From Mycobacterium persicum (lineage in GTDB: Bacteria; Actinomycetota; Actinomycetes; Mycobacteriales; Mycobacteriaceae): 64,000 nucleotides of DNA. The stretch covers positions 1 to 64,000 of the forward strand of contig NZ_MVIF01000008.1 in assembly GCF_002086675.1 (NCBI RefSeq). The letters are read 5' to 3'. Within the stretch, counting starts at the first letter, position 1. Each line of letters opens with the position of its first letter. The position numbers were made by a program, and so were the translations under genes. This document shows positions 16,292 through 25,911 of the stretch, piece after piece. Below the pieces are notes generated by a model, which saw nothing but the letters and a program-made list of their open reading frames with translations, made no database searches and was not told the DNA's origin.

Positions 16292-18544
16292 GTGGCCGGC
16301 GACGTCAGCTACATCCGCACCGACGCCGACCTGCCGCCCGTCGCCGTCGTTGACCGCTCCCCGATCACCCTCAAGCACAAGATCTTCATCGCCGCCGTCG
16401 CGGTGATCGGTGCGGTCGCCTGGGCGATCCTGGCGTTGGTCCGCGGCGAAACGGTCAACGCCGTATGGCTGGTGGTCGCCGCGGGCTGCACCTACGTCAT
16501 CGCGTTCCGGTTCTATGCCCGGTTGATCGAGGCGAAGATCGTCCGCCCCCGCGACGATCATGCCACCCCGGCCGAATTCCTCGACGACGGTATGGATTAC
16601 GTGCCGACCGATCGGCGGGTGCTGTTCGGCCACCATTTCGCCGCCATCGCCGGGGCCGGGCCGCTGGTCGGTCCGGTGCTGGCCGCCCAGATGGGCTACT
16701 TACCGAGCACGCTGTGGATCGTGCTCGGCGCGGTATTCGCCGGCTGCGTGCACGACTATCTGGTGTTATGGATCTCCACTCGGCGCCGCGGCCGTTCCCT
16801 CGGGCAGATGGTTCGCGACGAACTCGGCCCGACCGCCGGTGTAGCCGCCCTGATCGGGGTTCCGGCCATCATCGTCATGGTCATCGCCGTGCTGGCGCTG
16901 GTGGTGGTGCGCGCTCTGGCGCAAAGCCCGTGGGGTGTGTTCTCGATCGCCATGACCATCCCCATCGCCCTGTTCATGGGCTGCTACCTGCGGTTCCTGC
17001 GGCCGGGGCGGGTGGCGGAAGTGTCGATGATCGGGGTGGCGCTCCTGCTGCTCGCCGTCGTGTCCGGCGATTGGGTCGCCCAAACATCCTGGGGCGCAGA
17101 CTGGTTCAGCCTATCGCCGGTAACGCTGTCGTGGCTGCTGATCGGCTACGGCTTCGCGGCGTCGGTGTTGCCGGTGTGGTTGCTGCTGGCGCCACGCGAT
17201 TACCTGTCGACGTTCATGAAGGTGGGCACCATCGCACTGCTCGCCATCGGGGTGTTGGTGGTCCGGCCGGTCATGATGGCTCCGGCCGTGTCACGGTTCG
17301 CCGGCGCCGGCAACGGGCCGGTGTTCGCGGGGTCGCTGTTCCCCTTCTTGTTCGTCACCATCGCTTGCGGCGCACTATCGGGATTCCACGCGCTGATCTC
17401 GTCGGGAACGACGCCGAAAATGCTGGAGAAGGAAGGCCAGATGCGCCTGATCGGCTACGGCGGCATGATCACCGAGTCGTTCGTCGCGGTGATCGCGCTG
17501 CTCACCGCGTCGATCCTGGACCAGCATCTGTACTTCGCGCTCAACGCCCCGGCGGCCCAGACCGGCGGCACCGCGGCCACCGCCGCCCAGTACGTCAACG
17601 GGCTGGGCTTGCGGGGGAACCCGGCCACCGCGGACCAACTCAGTCAGGCCGCCGCCAGCGTGGGCGAACGCTCGATCGTCTCCCGCACCGGCGGGGCGCC
17701 GACGTTGGCCTTCGGCATGTCCGACATGTTGCACCGGGTGTTCGGCGGCATGGAACTCAAGGCCTTCTGGTACCACTTCGCGATCATGTTCGAGGCGCTG
17801 TTCATCCTGACCACCCTCGACGCCGGCACCCGCGCCGCGCGTTTTCTGGTCTCCGACGCGCTGAGCAACCTTGGCGGGCCGCTGCGCAAACTGCGAAATC
17901 CCAGCTGGCGCCCGGGCGTCTGGTCGTGCAGCCTGGCAATGGTGGCCGCCTGGGGCAGCATCCTGCTGCTCGGCGTCACCGATCCGCTCGGTGGCATCAA
18001 CACGCTGTTCCCGCTCTACGGCATTGCCAACCAGTTGCTGGCGGCGATCTCGCTGACGGTGATCACCGTCGTGGTCATCAAGAAGGGCCACCTGAAGTGG
18101 GCCTGGATACCCGGGCTGCCGTTGCTGTGGGATCTGGCCGTCACGCTGACGGCGTCGTGGCAGAAGGTGTTTTCCGCCGACCCGGCGGTCGGCTACTGGA
18201 CTCAGCACTATCAGTATCTGGCGGCCAGAAACGCCGGCAAGACGGCGTTCGGTTCGGCGGCCAATGCCGACCAGCTCGACGACGTCATCAGAAACACCTT
18301 TGTCCAGGGCGCCCTGTCGATCGTCTTCGCGACAGCCGTCGTGGTGGTGTTTGTCACCGGGGTTATCGTGGCGCTCAAGACAATTCGTGGAGCGGGCCGG
18401 GCGCTGGCCGAGGATGAGCCGGTGCCGTCGAAGCTGTTCGCGCCCGCCGGCCTCATTCCGACGGCCGCGGAACGCGAGTTGCAACGAAGATGGAACGAGC
18501 TGCCCGGGTCTGCCACGAAACCCCTTGGTGCTCGCAGGAATTGA
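16292..18544 (+). CDS. cstA: carbon-starvation peptide transporter CstA
   Basis: A polytopic membrane protein of the CstA family, 750 residues from GTG 16292 (GAGGGAGGGCC ribosome-binding site just upstream); the frame is open further to an ATG at 16214 but that extension is not CstA-like. Signature segments include DYVPTDRRVLFGHHFAAIAGAGPLVGPVLAAQMGYLP near the N-terminus, GFHALISSGTTPKML in the middle and LDAGTRAARFLV later, with many hydrophobic helices. CstA imports peptides (pyruvate in some enterics) during carbon starvation. It corresponds to Rv3063. Its stop is 2 bp from the convergent end of the Mce-associated gene. Confidence 0.95.
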   Translation: MAGDVSYIRTDADLPPVAVVDRSPITLKHKIFIAAVAVIGAVAWAILALVRGETVNAVWLVVAAGCTYVIAFRFYARLIEAKIVRPRDDHATPAEFLDDGMDYVPTDRRVLFGHHFAAIAGAGPLVGPVLAAQMGYLPSTLWIVLGAVFAGCVHDYLVLWISTRRRGRSLGQMVRDELGPTAGVAALIGVPAIIVMVIAVLALVVVRALAQSPWGVFSIAMTIPIALFMGCYLRFLRPGRVAEVSMIGVALLLLAVVSGDWVAQTSWGADWFSLSPVTLSWLLIGYGFAASVLPVWLLLAPRDYLSTFMKVGTIALLAIGVLVVRPVMMAPAVSRFAGAGNGPVFAGSLFPFLFVTIACGALSGFHALISSGTTPKMLEKEGQMRLIGYGGMITESFVAVIALLTASILDQHLYFALNAPAAQTGGTAATAAQYVNGLGLRGNPATADQLSQAAASVGERSIVSRTGGAPTLAFGMSDMLHRVFGGMELKAFWYHFAIMFEALFILTTLDAGTRAARFLVSDALSNLGGPLRKLRNPSWRPGVWSCSLAMVAAWGSILLLGVTDPLGGINTLFPLYGIANQLLAAISLTVITVVVIKKGHLKWAWIPGLPLLWDLAVTLTASWQKVFSADPAVGYWTQHYQYLAARNAGKTAFGSAANADQLDDVIRNTFVQGALSIVFATAVVVVFVTGVIVALKTIRGAGRALAEDEPVPSKLFAPAGLIPTAAERELQRRWNELPGSATKPLGARRN

Positions 18545-18546
18545 CC

Positions 18547-19128
18547 TCAGACCGGATCGAACCCGGAGATCAGCCAGCGTCCGTCGACCTTGTCCAGCGT
18601 CACCCGGACGCTGGATGCGGTGTAGCTGGGCGCTTCGGTGCCCACAATCGTGGTCTGGTTGACGAACAGCAGCACCACCCCGTGATTCGGCTGGGCCGAC
18701 ACCGCCGCCGCGGCCGGTACGGTGACAACCGCCGAAATCTGTTTCCGCTTGGCGCCGGGGATGACCACGTCGCGGGTGAGCGACGTGTATTCGTCTTTGA
18801 AGTGACCGGTCAGCCGGTCACGTGCGGCACCCAGGTCGCGCTCGGCCGTGTCGGGCCGGTAGGACAGCAACTCGACCGTCGCTGCCCGCGCCGCCTGGAT
18901 CACCTCGATGCGGCCGGTGCCGTCCGGCGCCGACGGGCATTGCCACTTCAGGAAACCGGCCGCCAGCGCGAGCGACAACGCCAGGCCCGGCAGCACACCG
19001 TAGGCCAACAGCCGCGGCCACCGGGTCCGGCGGTGAGCTTCGGTGGTGGCTTCAGTGGCGGCTTCAGCGGCGGCGTCGGTGGTGGTCGCGGTGTCGGATT
19101 CGGCGGTTACCGGCGGCGGCGTGCTCAC
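18547..19128 (-). CDS. Mce-associated membrane protein
   Basis: A 193-residue protein from GTG 19128, whose start overlaps the upstream stop as GTGA. An acidic, Ala-rich cytoplasmic N-terminus is followed by one transmembrane helix (GVLPGLALSLALAAGFL) and an extracytoplasmic domain with the DRLTGHFKDEYTSLTRDVVIPGAK segment typical of Mce-associated (Mas) proteins, ending DGRWLISGFDPV. Mas proteins follow mce operons and are thought to stabilise or assist the Mce complex. It is last in the operon. Confidence 0.88.
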   Translation of the reverse strand: MSTPPPVTAESDTATTTDAAAEAATEATTEAHRRTRWPRLLAYGVLPGLALSLALAAGFLKWQCPSAPDGTGRIEVIQAARAATVELLSYRPDTAERDLGAARDRLTGHFKDEYTSLTRDVVIPGAKRKQISAVVTVPAAAAVSAQPNHGVVLLFVNQTTIVGTEAPSYTASSVRVTLDKVDGRWLISGFDPV

Positions 19129-19679
19129 GGCACGAACTCCACGTTGGAGACCTTGGCCTGCGCGCCCACCCGCCGCACCCACAGCCGCATCCGCCATGCT
19201 CGCGATTCCTCTTGGGCCGCATAGATGCTCGACGTTTTCACGGTCACGGCAACCAGCACCCGCGCCTGGTCGCCGGACTGCGATTCCAGCGCCGCTTCCG
19301 TCACCGTGCCGACCGATCTCGACTGGGTCCGCACCACGACGTCGAGGTACGGCTGCGATCGCTGGGCGAAGTTGTCGTAGAGCTGGCCCGTCGCCCCATC
19401 CAGGATGCGTTGCACGTCGGCATTGGCCTGGTGGAAGTCGATGGTGGTGAGGTTCAGCGCCCCCTGGCGACCGGCCTGTAGAAAGAGCCTGCTCTGCTGC
19501 TCGGTCTGCCGCTCGGTCTGCTGCGACTGATGGACGCGGAATCCCAGGAAAACAACCAGCCCGGCCAACGCGAGCACCACCGCCAGCATGGCCAGCACCG
19601 CCGGCCGAGCGGTGGCCCGACGGTTGGGCGGCGCCTGCGCCAACTCGCTCAATTCGGGGGCAGCAACATCGACTGCCAT
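19125..19679 (-). CDS. Mce-associated membrane protein
   Basis: A 184-residue protein with one N-terminal transmembrane helix (about 27-47) and an outer domain beginning with a Gln/Glu-rich helix. It contains IDFHQANADVQRILDGATGQLYDNF, the Mas-family pattern shared with its downstream neighbour, and ends KVSNVEFVP, where the family usually has VxxVEFVP. Its start overlaps the mceF stop by 31 bp and its stop overlaps the next start (GTGA), so translation is coupled. It probably sits with the Mce complex in the envelope. Confidence 0.88.
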   Translation of the reverse strand: MAVDVAAPELSELAQAPPNRRATARPAVLAMLAVVLALAGLVVFLGFRVHQSQQTERQTEQQSRLFLQAGRQGALNLTTIDFHQANADVQRILDGATGQLYDNFAQRSQPYLDVVVRTQSRSVGTVTEAALESQSGDQARVLVAVTVKTSSIYAAQEESRAWRMRLWVRRVGAQAKVSNVEFVP

Positions 19680-21103
19680 GTGCGCTCCTTCCCGCGGGCC
19701 GCAGCCAGATCGGACTGGGTGTAGACCTGCCCGTCCGGGCCGAGGTAGCTACCGGTCGCCGGGTCGTATTCGGCGGCGGCTATCGGAAACGGTGCCGGGA
19801 CCGGCGCCGGGATGCCCGGTGCGGGCGGTGCGCCGGGGGGCAGCTGCGGAACGGGTTGGCCCGACAGCGTGGCGTTCGGGTCGCCCTTCCAGTTGTAGCC
19901 GTCGTTGAGCGGAACATAGCTTTCGTCGCTCTCACACATCGCGACCGTCGGCGCGCGTTTGCCGGGCTGGCCGACGCACGGCGTATTGCGAACGCCGCGA
20001 ACGTTGTTCGGCGAGTCCTGCGGTACCCGGCAATACAGGTCCCCGGCGGGGCGGTCGGGGTAGTCCTCCCAGGACGGCACGCGGCGCTGCTGGGCCGGCA
20101 GGTAGCCGGTGGTGCACGGCGGCGGCAGGTTGAGTCGCATGTTGAAACTGAGGAAGACGCCCTTGTAACCCTGCTTGGTGTTGCGGTTGGGCACGCCGAT
20201 CGCCTGGATGGTGGCCACTGCCTGGGGCAGCAGCACCAGCAACTGCTCGATGCCGGGGTGATAGGTGACCGCCACCTGACCGACGCCGATCAGGTTGGAC
20301 AGCAGCACCGGCAGGGTCGGGTTGACCCGGTCGAACAACTGCCGGACTTCCGCGGCGGCCGGGCCGGCTTGTTGCAGCACGGTCCGGACGGCGGTGTCGT
20401 CGCGCTGCAACCCCCGGCTGAGGTCGGCCAGATGCGCGGCCCACAGTTGTACCGCATCCGGCGAGTCGGCCTGGGCGTCCAGCACCGGCTTGGACTGGTC
20501 GATCAAGGCGAGCAACGGATCCAGGTTCCGGCGCGCTTCGATGGACAGCGAACCAGCTCCGGTGACCAGCCGGGCGATATCCGGCCCGAGGCCGCCCACC
20601 GCGGTATAGGCCTCGTCGACCGTCGTCTTCAGGCTGTCGCGCGGGATCGACTCCATGCCCCGGTTCACCGTATCCAGCAATGTGTCCAGATCCGGCGGCA
20701 CCGAAACACGTTCGGCCGGAATGACATCCCCGTCCTTAAGCGGTGGGGACTGCCGGCGCGGCAGCAACGTGACATACTGCTCACCCACCGCCGACTGGCT
20801 GTGCACCTGGGCGTCGACATCGGCGGGGATGTCGACACCCGACTTGAGCGAGAGCACCGCCGCGACACCGGTATCGGTGAGCCGCACGCTTTCGACCCTG
20901 CCGACTTCGGTTCCGCGATAGGTGACGTTGCCGCTGGGGTACAGGCCGGCGGCTTGCGGCAGCTGCACGGTGACCCGGTAGCGCCCGATACCGAACATCG
21001 CCGGCAGCTGGATGTAGTTGAAGATCATCACCGCCGCGCCGACGAGCGCGACGATCACGAAGATGGCCAGTTGGACGAGGATTCGTCTCGACAACGGCGG
21101 CAT
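19649..21103 (-). CDS. mceF: Mce-family protein F
   Basis: A 484-residue Mce protein from ATG 21103, one base after the mceE stop; an upstream in-frame start would overlap mceE and is less likely. One N-terminal transmembrane helix (LAIFVIVALVGAAVMIF) is followed by the MlaD/Mce domain (YRVTVQLPQAAGLYPSGNVTYRGTEVGRV), a long helical region and a Pro-rich C-terminus with several Cys. MceF is the sixth of the six Mce subunits that form a periplasmic lipid-transfer channel with the YrbE permeases. Confidence 0.93.
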   Translation of the reverse strand: MPPLSRRILVQLAIFVIVALVGAAVMIFNYIQLPAMFGIGRYRVTVQLPQAAGLYPSGNVTYRGTEVGRVESVRLTDTGVAAVLSLKSGVDIPADVDAQVHSQSAVGEQYVTLLPRRQSPPLKDGDVIPAERVSVPPDLDTLLDTVNRGMESIPRDSLKTTVDEAYTAVGGLGPDIARLVTGAGSLSIEARRNLDPLLALIDQSKPVLDAQADSPDAVQLWAAHLADLSRGLQRDDTAVRTVLQQAGPAAAEVRQLFDRVNPTLPVLLSNLIGVGQVAVTYHPGIEQLLVLLPQAVATIQAIGVPNRNTKQGYKGVFLSFNMRLNLPPPCTTGYLPAQQRRVPSWEDYPDRPAGDLYCRVPQDSPNNVRGVRNTPCVGQPGKRAPTVAMCESDESYVPLNDGYNWKGDPNATLSGQPVPQLPPGAPPAPGIPAPVPAPFPIAAAEYDPATGSYLGPDGQVYTQSDLAAARGKERTWQSMLLPPN

Positions 21104-21104
21104 G

Positions 21105-22241
21105 TCAACGCCCCTGATCCCAATGGTACGGAGCGACAAGCGGATTGCCGGCGGTGTAGGGACTTGGCATCTGGCCGATGGTGCGGCCCCACTGCAGCTC
21201 CAGCTCGGTCAGGTTGCCCTCCCACCGGGTGCCGGTGAGGAACGAGGCGTCGAGCCGGCTCAGCGTCAGGTCGATGATGGCCGTCAGGTTGGCGTAGTCC
21301 CCGCGGGCCCAGTTGCTGATCGTGTCCTTGGGAAACGGGTAGGTGGTGAGCAAGCTCAGCGAACGGGTCAGGGCCGGACCGGCATTGGCCAGCGATTCCA
21401 CCACCGGCCCAAGATCTTTCAGCTGCTTGACCAAAGCGTCCTTGGTCTGGTTGGCGGAGTCGGCGGCCAGCGCGCTGAACTTGGCGAATTGATCGAGCGC
21501 ATCGACCAGCTGCTGCCGTTCGTCCGCCAGCGTCCGAAGCGCGTCCGGGATGGTCCGCAGCGCGCGGTCCACCACCGGCTGTTCCTTCGCCAACTGGCCG
21601 ACCACGTTGTTCAGGCTTTCGGCCGCGGCGATGATGTCGCCGGTCTGGTCACCGACCAGGCCGACATAGCGGTCCACCTGTTGGATCAGGCTACGTAGGT
21701 CGGCGGCCCGTCCGGCCAGCGCGACGCTCAAGGCTTCGGTGATGTCCTGAATCTGGCCGATACCACCACCATTGAGCAGCAGCGAGACTGCGGCCAGGGT
21801 CTGCTCGGTCGACGGGTAGCTGCCGGCCGACGACAGCGGGATCAGGGATCCCTGCGTCAACTTGCCCCGGGGCGCGACGTCGGTGGGCGGGGCCAGTTCG
21901 ATGTGCAGCGAGCCGAGCAGGCTGGTTTGGCCGATGGTGGCGGTCGCGTTGGCCGGCAGCTCGACGTCGCCGTCGAGCCGGATGGTCAGCAGCGCATGCC
22001 AGCCCTGCCGCTCGATCTTGGTGACGTTGCCCACCGTGACGTCGCCGACCTGCACGCGGGAGTTCTGCTCCAGGGTGCCCACGTCCGGCAATTGCGCCTG
22101 AATGGTGAACGAGCCGGGGCCGCGGCCCGCGGTGCCCGGCAACGGGATCGAGTTGAGGCCTCGCCAACCACAGCCGGCCAGACCGGTCACAGCCAGCACC
22201 GCCAGCGCGCACACCGCGCCCAGACGCCACACCGCACCCAT
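21105..22241 (-). CDS. mceE: Mce-family lipoprotein E
   Basis: A 378-residue Mce protein with a lipoprotein signal peptide; the lipobox is LAGC with Cys24, as in LprK/LprN-type MceE proteins. The MlaD/Mce domain follows (QLPDVGTLEQNSRVQVGDVTVGNVTKIE), then the predicted helical barrel region. Start and stop are tightly packed with mceD (1-bp overlap) and mceF (1-bp gap). It is the only lipidated subunit and would be anchored to the plasma membrane outer face. Confidence 0.93.
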   Translation of the reverse strand: MGAVWRLGAVCALAVLAVTGLAGCGWRGLNSIPLPGTAGRGPGSFTIQAQLPDVGTLEQNSRVQVGDVTVGNVTKIERQGWHALLTIRLDGDVELPANATATIGQTSLLGSLHIELAPPTDVAPRGKLTQGSLIPLSSAGSYPSTEQTLAAVSLLLNGGGIGQIQDITEALSVALAGRAADLRSLIQQVDRYVGLVGDQTGDIIAAAESLNNVVGQLAKEQPVVDRALRTIPDALRTLADERQQLVDALDQFAKFSALAADSANQTKDALVKQLKDLGPVVESLANAGPALTRSLSLLTTYPFPKDTISNWARGDYANLTAIIDLTLSRLDASFLTGTRWEGNLTELELQWGRTIGQMPSPYTAGNPLVAPYHWDQGR

Positions 22242-23545
22242 CAGGAGCCTCCTTCGAAGGGCAGCAGCAAGCCGCGCAGCCCGGCGGCGGGATCGGTCGG
22301 ATGCACCTCCGCCGGTAACGATGGAATATCAACGGTTGCAGGTGAATTGGAAGGCGGGGGAACATAGTCCGGCCGCATCCAGTCCTCGCTGTAGGTGACC
22401 TCGTTGGGCCGCGCCACCGCACCGACGATCAAGTTCTCCCCCAACGGGGGGAAGTTGTATTGCCGATTCTTGATGATCGGCGCCAGATATTGGACGCACA
22501 GCTTCGCCGACTGCTCATAACCCAGCCGCGACGCCGCTTGGATCGCCCCGCACAAGAAGGCAATCGGGTTCGCGAAGTTGTTCAACGCCGGCGCTCCGCT
22601 GAGGGTGCCCTGCGCCGGCTGGTAGATGTTCATGAAGTTCTGCAACTCGGTCGGGGCGATGTGCAGCGCCTGCTTGATGTCGTCGAGGCTGTCGTTCAGC
22701 GCCGTGGACACCGACGCCAGCTTGTCCGACGTTTCGCCCAGCGCCTCCCGGTTTTCGGCCACGAAGCCGCGGACGTCGCCGACGATGTCGGCCAGCGCCG
22801 CGACCGCGTTGGCAACCTCATCGGGGTCGTTGGTCAGCAGCCCGGTCACGGTGGCCAGGTTCTGGTTCAGCTGACGCATCAGGTCGGTGCTGCTTTGTAG
22901 CGCCGACACCAGAATCGACAGGTTCCTCACCGTGCTGAAGATATCGTTGCTGTGGTCGCCGAGCGCCGAAACCGCCTGGGACAGTTTGACAATGGTCTCT
23001 CTGATGGTCGCTCCCTGGCCCCGCAGGTTGTCGGCGGCGGTGTTCAGCAACGCTCCCATCGCGCTCACCCCGCCGGGTTGGCTCGGTTGCAGCATCTGGG
23101 TGAGCTTCGCCAGGTCCTGACGTAGGTCGTCCCACTCCACCGGGACCGCGGTGCGCTCCATCGGGATCACCGCGTGGTCGGGCAGCTGCGGCCCGCCGGT
23201 ATAGGCCGGTGTCAGCTGGATAACACGCGCGGTGACCAGCGACGGGGACAGGATCACCGCCTTGGCATCGGCGGGCACTTGGTATTTGGCGTCGTAGGAG
23301 AAGGTGATCTTGACCCGCTCGGGTTGCGGCTCGATCTTGTCGATCGCGCCGACGGGCACCCCGAGGATGCGCACTTCGTCGCCGACGAAAATGCCGTTGC
23401 TGTTCTTGAAGTAGCCGACCACCGTTGTTTTGCGGGTCGCGGCGGCGGCCTGCCATGCCACCACCACCCCGGCGACGAAAGTGAGCACGAGCAGAGCGGC
23501 CACGCCGATGCGGGCATTGCGGCGGTTCACGGCGCGGTTCATCAT
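22241..23545 (-). CDS. mceD: Mce-family protein D
   Basis: A 434-residue Mce protein starting MMNRAVNRRNARIG at ATG 23545, with an ATGA overlap with the mceC stop. A transmembrane helix (VAALLVLTFVAGVVVAW) precedes the MlaD domain (TTVVGYFKNSNGIFVGDEVRILGVPVGAI) and the YQVPADAKAVILSPSLV segment. The long helical segment and a C-terminal LCGAIQAASRLGYEQSAKLCVQYLAP region are typical of MceD. It is part of the mce complex; the imported lipid is unknown. Confidence 0.93.
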   Translation of the reverse strand: MMNRAVNRRNARIGVAALLVLTFVAGVVVAWQAAAATRKTTVVGYFKNSNGIFVGDEVRILGVPVGAIDKIEPQPERVKITFSYDAKYQVPADAKAVILSPSLVTARVIQLTPAYTGGPQLPDHAVIPMERTAVPVEWDDLRQDLAKLTQMLQPSQPGGVSAMGALLNTAADNLRGQGATIRETIVKLSQAVSALGDHSNDIFSTVRNLSILVSALQSSTDLMRQLNQNLATVTGLLTNDPDEVANAVAALADIVGDVRGFVAENREALGETSDKLASVSTALNDSLDDIKQALHIAPTELQNFMNIYQPAQGTLSGAPALNNFANPIAFLCGAIQAASRLGYEQSAKLCVQYLAPIIKNRQYNFPPLGENLIVGAVARPNEVTYSEDWMRPDYVPPPSNSPATVDIPSLPAEVHPTDPAAGLRGLLLPFEGGS

Positions 23546-24864
23546 TGGCCCGCTTGCTGACCGGGTCTCGCGGGCCGGGGAGGTTCGCCGGGCGCGGGAA
23601 CGTACACCGGCGGCCGCGTCGGCGGCGGCGGCGGCGCCGTCTCGCCGGGGGCCAGCGCCGGCGGTCCCGGCGGTGGCCCGCCCGGTGGCGGCCCCGGCGG
23701 CGGCTCGCGGTAGGGATAGCGGGGATCGCCGGGATTGCCGGTGATCGCGTCCGGAAGGTTCAGCCGCGGCTCGCCACCCTGCCCGGTGCGCGGGAACGGT
23801 ACCGGCAGCGCGGGTGTGCCCGGCTGACCGAGCTGCGGATCGGTGAGCTGCGACGGCAGCAGCACATTGGGATCCAGACCGAGATCGGAGAACGCGGCGT
23901 CGACGAACGGCTGGATGAACTGACCGGGAATCAGGTTGGTGATGTAGAAGTTGAACCACGGGCCGGTGGACATCGACTCACCCAGTGACAGCGCGTAGTC
24001 GTTGAACTTCTTGATTGCCAGCTGGATTCGCTGTTTGCGGTTGTCGACGATGGTCAGAACCCGGTCGAGCTTGTCCAGGATCGGGCCGAGGGTCTGCCGG
24101 TGATCGGCGATAAAGCCCTTGATTTGCCGGCTGATCGCCGAGATGTTGCCGGAGATCGCATCCAGCGCGCGGCTCTGGCTTTCCAGCTGGGCAAGCATGG
24201 CGTTGCTGTCGGCGACCAGCCGGGCGATCTGCTCGCTGCGCTCCGACAACACCGTCGTGGCTTTGTTGGCGTTGGCCAACAGATTTCGCAGTTGAGCGTC
24301 GCGCTCGTTGAGCGTCTGGGAGAACCGCGCCACACCGGCCAGCGCAATTCTCAGGTCGGGTGCGGTACCGGAGAAGGTGTCGGCCAGCACGGCCAATGAT
24401 TCCGACAGCTTGTCGGTGTCCAGCCCGCTGATGGTGGCGCCGAGATCGCCGAGAGCGTCGGGCAGCTGGTAAGGCGACGTCGTGCGTTCGAGCGGAATCG
24501 GCCCGTTCAGCCTACCCTCGCCGCGGGGTGTGATTTCCAGGATCCTGGCGCCCAGCACGCTTTTCGTCTTGATTGCGGCCTCGGTGCGGCCGCCGAGCCG
24601 GATATGTTTGTCGACCTCGAAGCGGACCAGCACCTTGGGTCCGTCCAGCGCGATGCTGTTGACCTTGCCCGCCTTGAGGCCCGAAACCTGCACCGTGGTG
24701 CCGGTCTGCAGGCCGCCGGCCTCGGCGAAGTAGGCCGAATAGTCCCTGCCGGCCTTGACGAACGGCAACCTGTCATAGGTCAGCGTGGCCAGCACCGCCG
24801 CGGCCACCACCACCAGGCCGACCACGCCGACGACCAGCGGATTGCGTTCGGAGAACGATTTCAT
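23542..24864 (-). CDS. mceC: Mce-family protein C
   Basis: A 440-residue Mce protein from ATG 24864 (ATGA overlap with the mceB stop). It has a transmembrane helix (VVGVVGLVVVAAAVLATLTY), an MlaD domain (YSAYFAEAGGLQTGTTVQVSGLKAGKV), then helices, and a strongly Pro-rich C-terminal tail of about 70 residues (PPPGPPPGGPPPGPP) typical of MceC. The frame extends upstream of ATG 24864 inside mceB but that part lacks family features. Confidence 0.93.
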   Translation of the reverse strand: MKSFSERNPLVVGVVGLVVVAAAVLATLTYDRLPFVKAGRDYSAYFAEAGGLQTGTTVQVSGLKAGKVNSIALDGPKVLVRFEVDKHIRLGGRTEAAIKTKSVLGARILEITPRGEGRLNGPIPLERTTSPYQLPDALGDLGATISGLDTDKLSESLAVLADTFSGTAPDLRIALAGVARFSQTLNERDAQLRNLLANANKATTVLSERSEQIARLVADSNAMLAQLESQSRALDAISGNISAISRQIKGFIADHRQTLGPILDKLDRVLTIVDNRKQRIQLAIKKFNDYALSLGESMSTGPWFNFYITNLIPGQFIQPFVDAAFSDLGLDPNVLLPSQLTDPQLGQPGTPALPVPFPRTGQGGEPRLNLPDAITGNPGDPRYPYREPPPGPPPGGPPPGPPALAPGETAPPPPPTRPPVYVPAPGEPPRPARPGQQAGQ

Positions 24865-25889
24865 CGCGGCGTGCACCTTCCCGAGGGCTGGCCGATCACC
24901 TTCACGTAAATCGGTTGGCCGCCTTTGCCGTTCAGCTTCAAGAGCAGGTCGCACATGTAGAAGCTGAAGAAGTCGCCGTAGAGGCCTTGCCGATTCAACA
25001 TCTGGTAGGCGTCCGGCAGCGTGTTGAGCAGATCGTCGAAATAGTCGCGGTCGGCAAGTATGACCTCCGCTATCCGCTCCGACTGGTGAATGATGTCGGC
25101 CAGCGGCGCGCGGCCTTGCGCCAGCAGATCGGCGATCGATCCGGCAGCCGCATTGGCATAGCCGATACCGGTGCTGATCTGCTGCTTGTTGTCGGCCAGG
25201 GTGGCCAGCAACTGCGACATTGAATCGACCGCCTTGGCGAATTGGGAACCTTGGTCGCCCAGTGAGCCCAGCACGGTGTTCAGGTTGACGATGACCTGCC
25301 CGATCAGCTCACCGCGGTCCGCCAGCGTGTTGGTCAGCGCCGCCGTTCGCGCCAGGAACGAACTGATCGTCGCGCCCTCACCCTGGAATGCCTTGATCAG
25401 CTCGGTCGACAAGGCGTTGATCTGATCGGGATCCAGCGCGTGGAACAATGGCCGGAAGCCGCCGATCAGCGCGTCCAAGTCCAACGCCGGCGATGTCTGC
25501 GCCAGCGGAATGATGTCACCGGGCCGCAGTTGTCTGCTGCCGCCGCTCCCTTCCTCGAGCGCCAGATAGCGGCCGCCGATCAGGTTCTGGTAGCGGATCA
25601 CCGCTTTGGCGCCCTCGGTCAGGACCACGGAGTCATCTGTGCCGAACTCGACGATCGCGGTTCCGTCGTCCTGGATCGAGATGCGTTTGACCTGGCCGAC
25701 TTCCACGCCAGCGATGCGCACGAAGTTGCCGCTCTCCAGTCCCGACACGTTGCTGAAGTGCGCCCGGTACGGCTTTTCGTCCCCGAAGCGCAGGTCGGCG
25801 AAGATCGCCAACATCGCGATCAGCCCCAGCGTGCACACGACCATGAAGATCGCCAGCCGCCAGATGGCGCCGCCCAGGTTTTCTCTCAT
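24861..25889 (-). CDS. mceB: Mce-family protein B
   Basis: A 342-residue Mce protein from ATG 25889, preceded by a strong GGAGGAG ribosome-binding site in the 22-bp gap after mceA. The membrane anchor is LAIFMVVCTLGLIAMLAIFA, followed by the MlaD domain (YRAHFSNVSGLESGNFVRIAGVEVGQVKRI). The ending FFSFYMCDLLLKLNG...GRCTPR matches MceB proteins. The frame is open far upstream within mceA in an unrelated translation, which I discount. Confidence 0.94.
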   Translation of the reverse strand: MRENLGGAIWRLAIFMVVCTLGLIAMLAIFADLRFGDEKPYRAHFSNVSGLESGNFVRIAGVEVGQVKRISIQDDGTAIVEFGTDDSVVLTEGAKAVIRYQNLIGGRYLALEEGSGGSRQLRPGDIIPLAQTSPALDLDALIGGFRPLFHALDPDQINALSTELIKAFQGEGATISSFLARTAALTNTLADRGELIGQVIVNLNTVLGSLGDQGSQFAKAVDSMSQLLATLADNKQQISTGIGYANAAAGSIADLLAQGRAPLADIIHQSERIAEVILADRDYFDDLLNTLPDAYQMLNRQGLYGDFFSFYMCDLLLKLNGKGGQPIYVKVIGQPSGRCTPR

Positions 25890-25911
25890 CGCGTTGGCTT
25901 CTCCTCCGGAG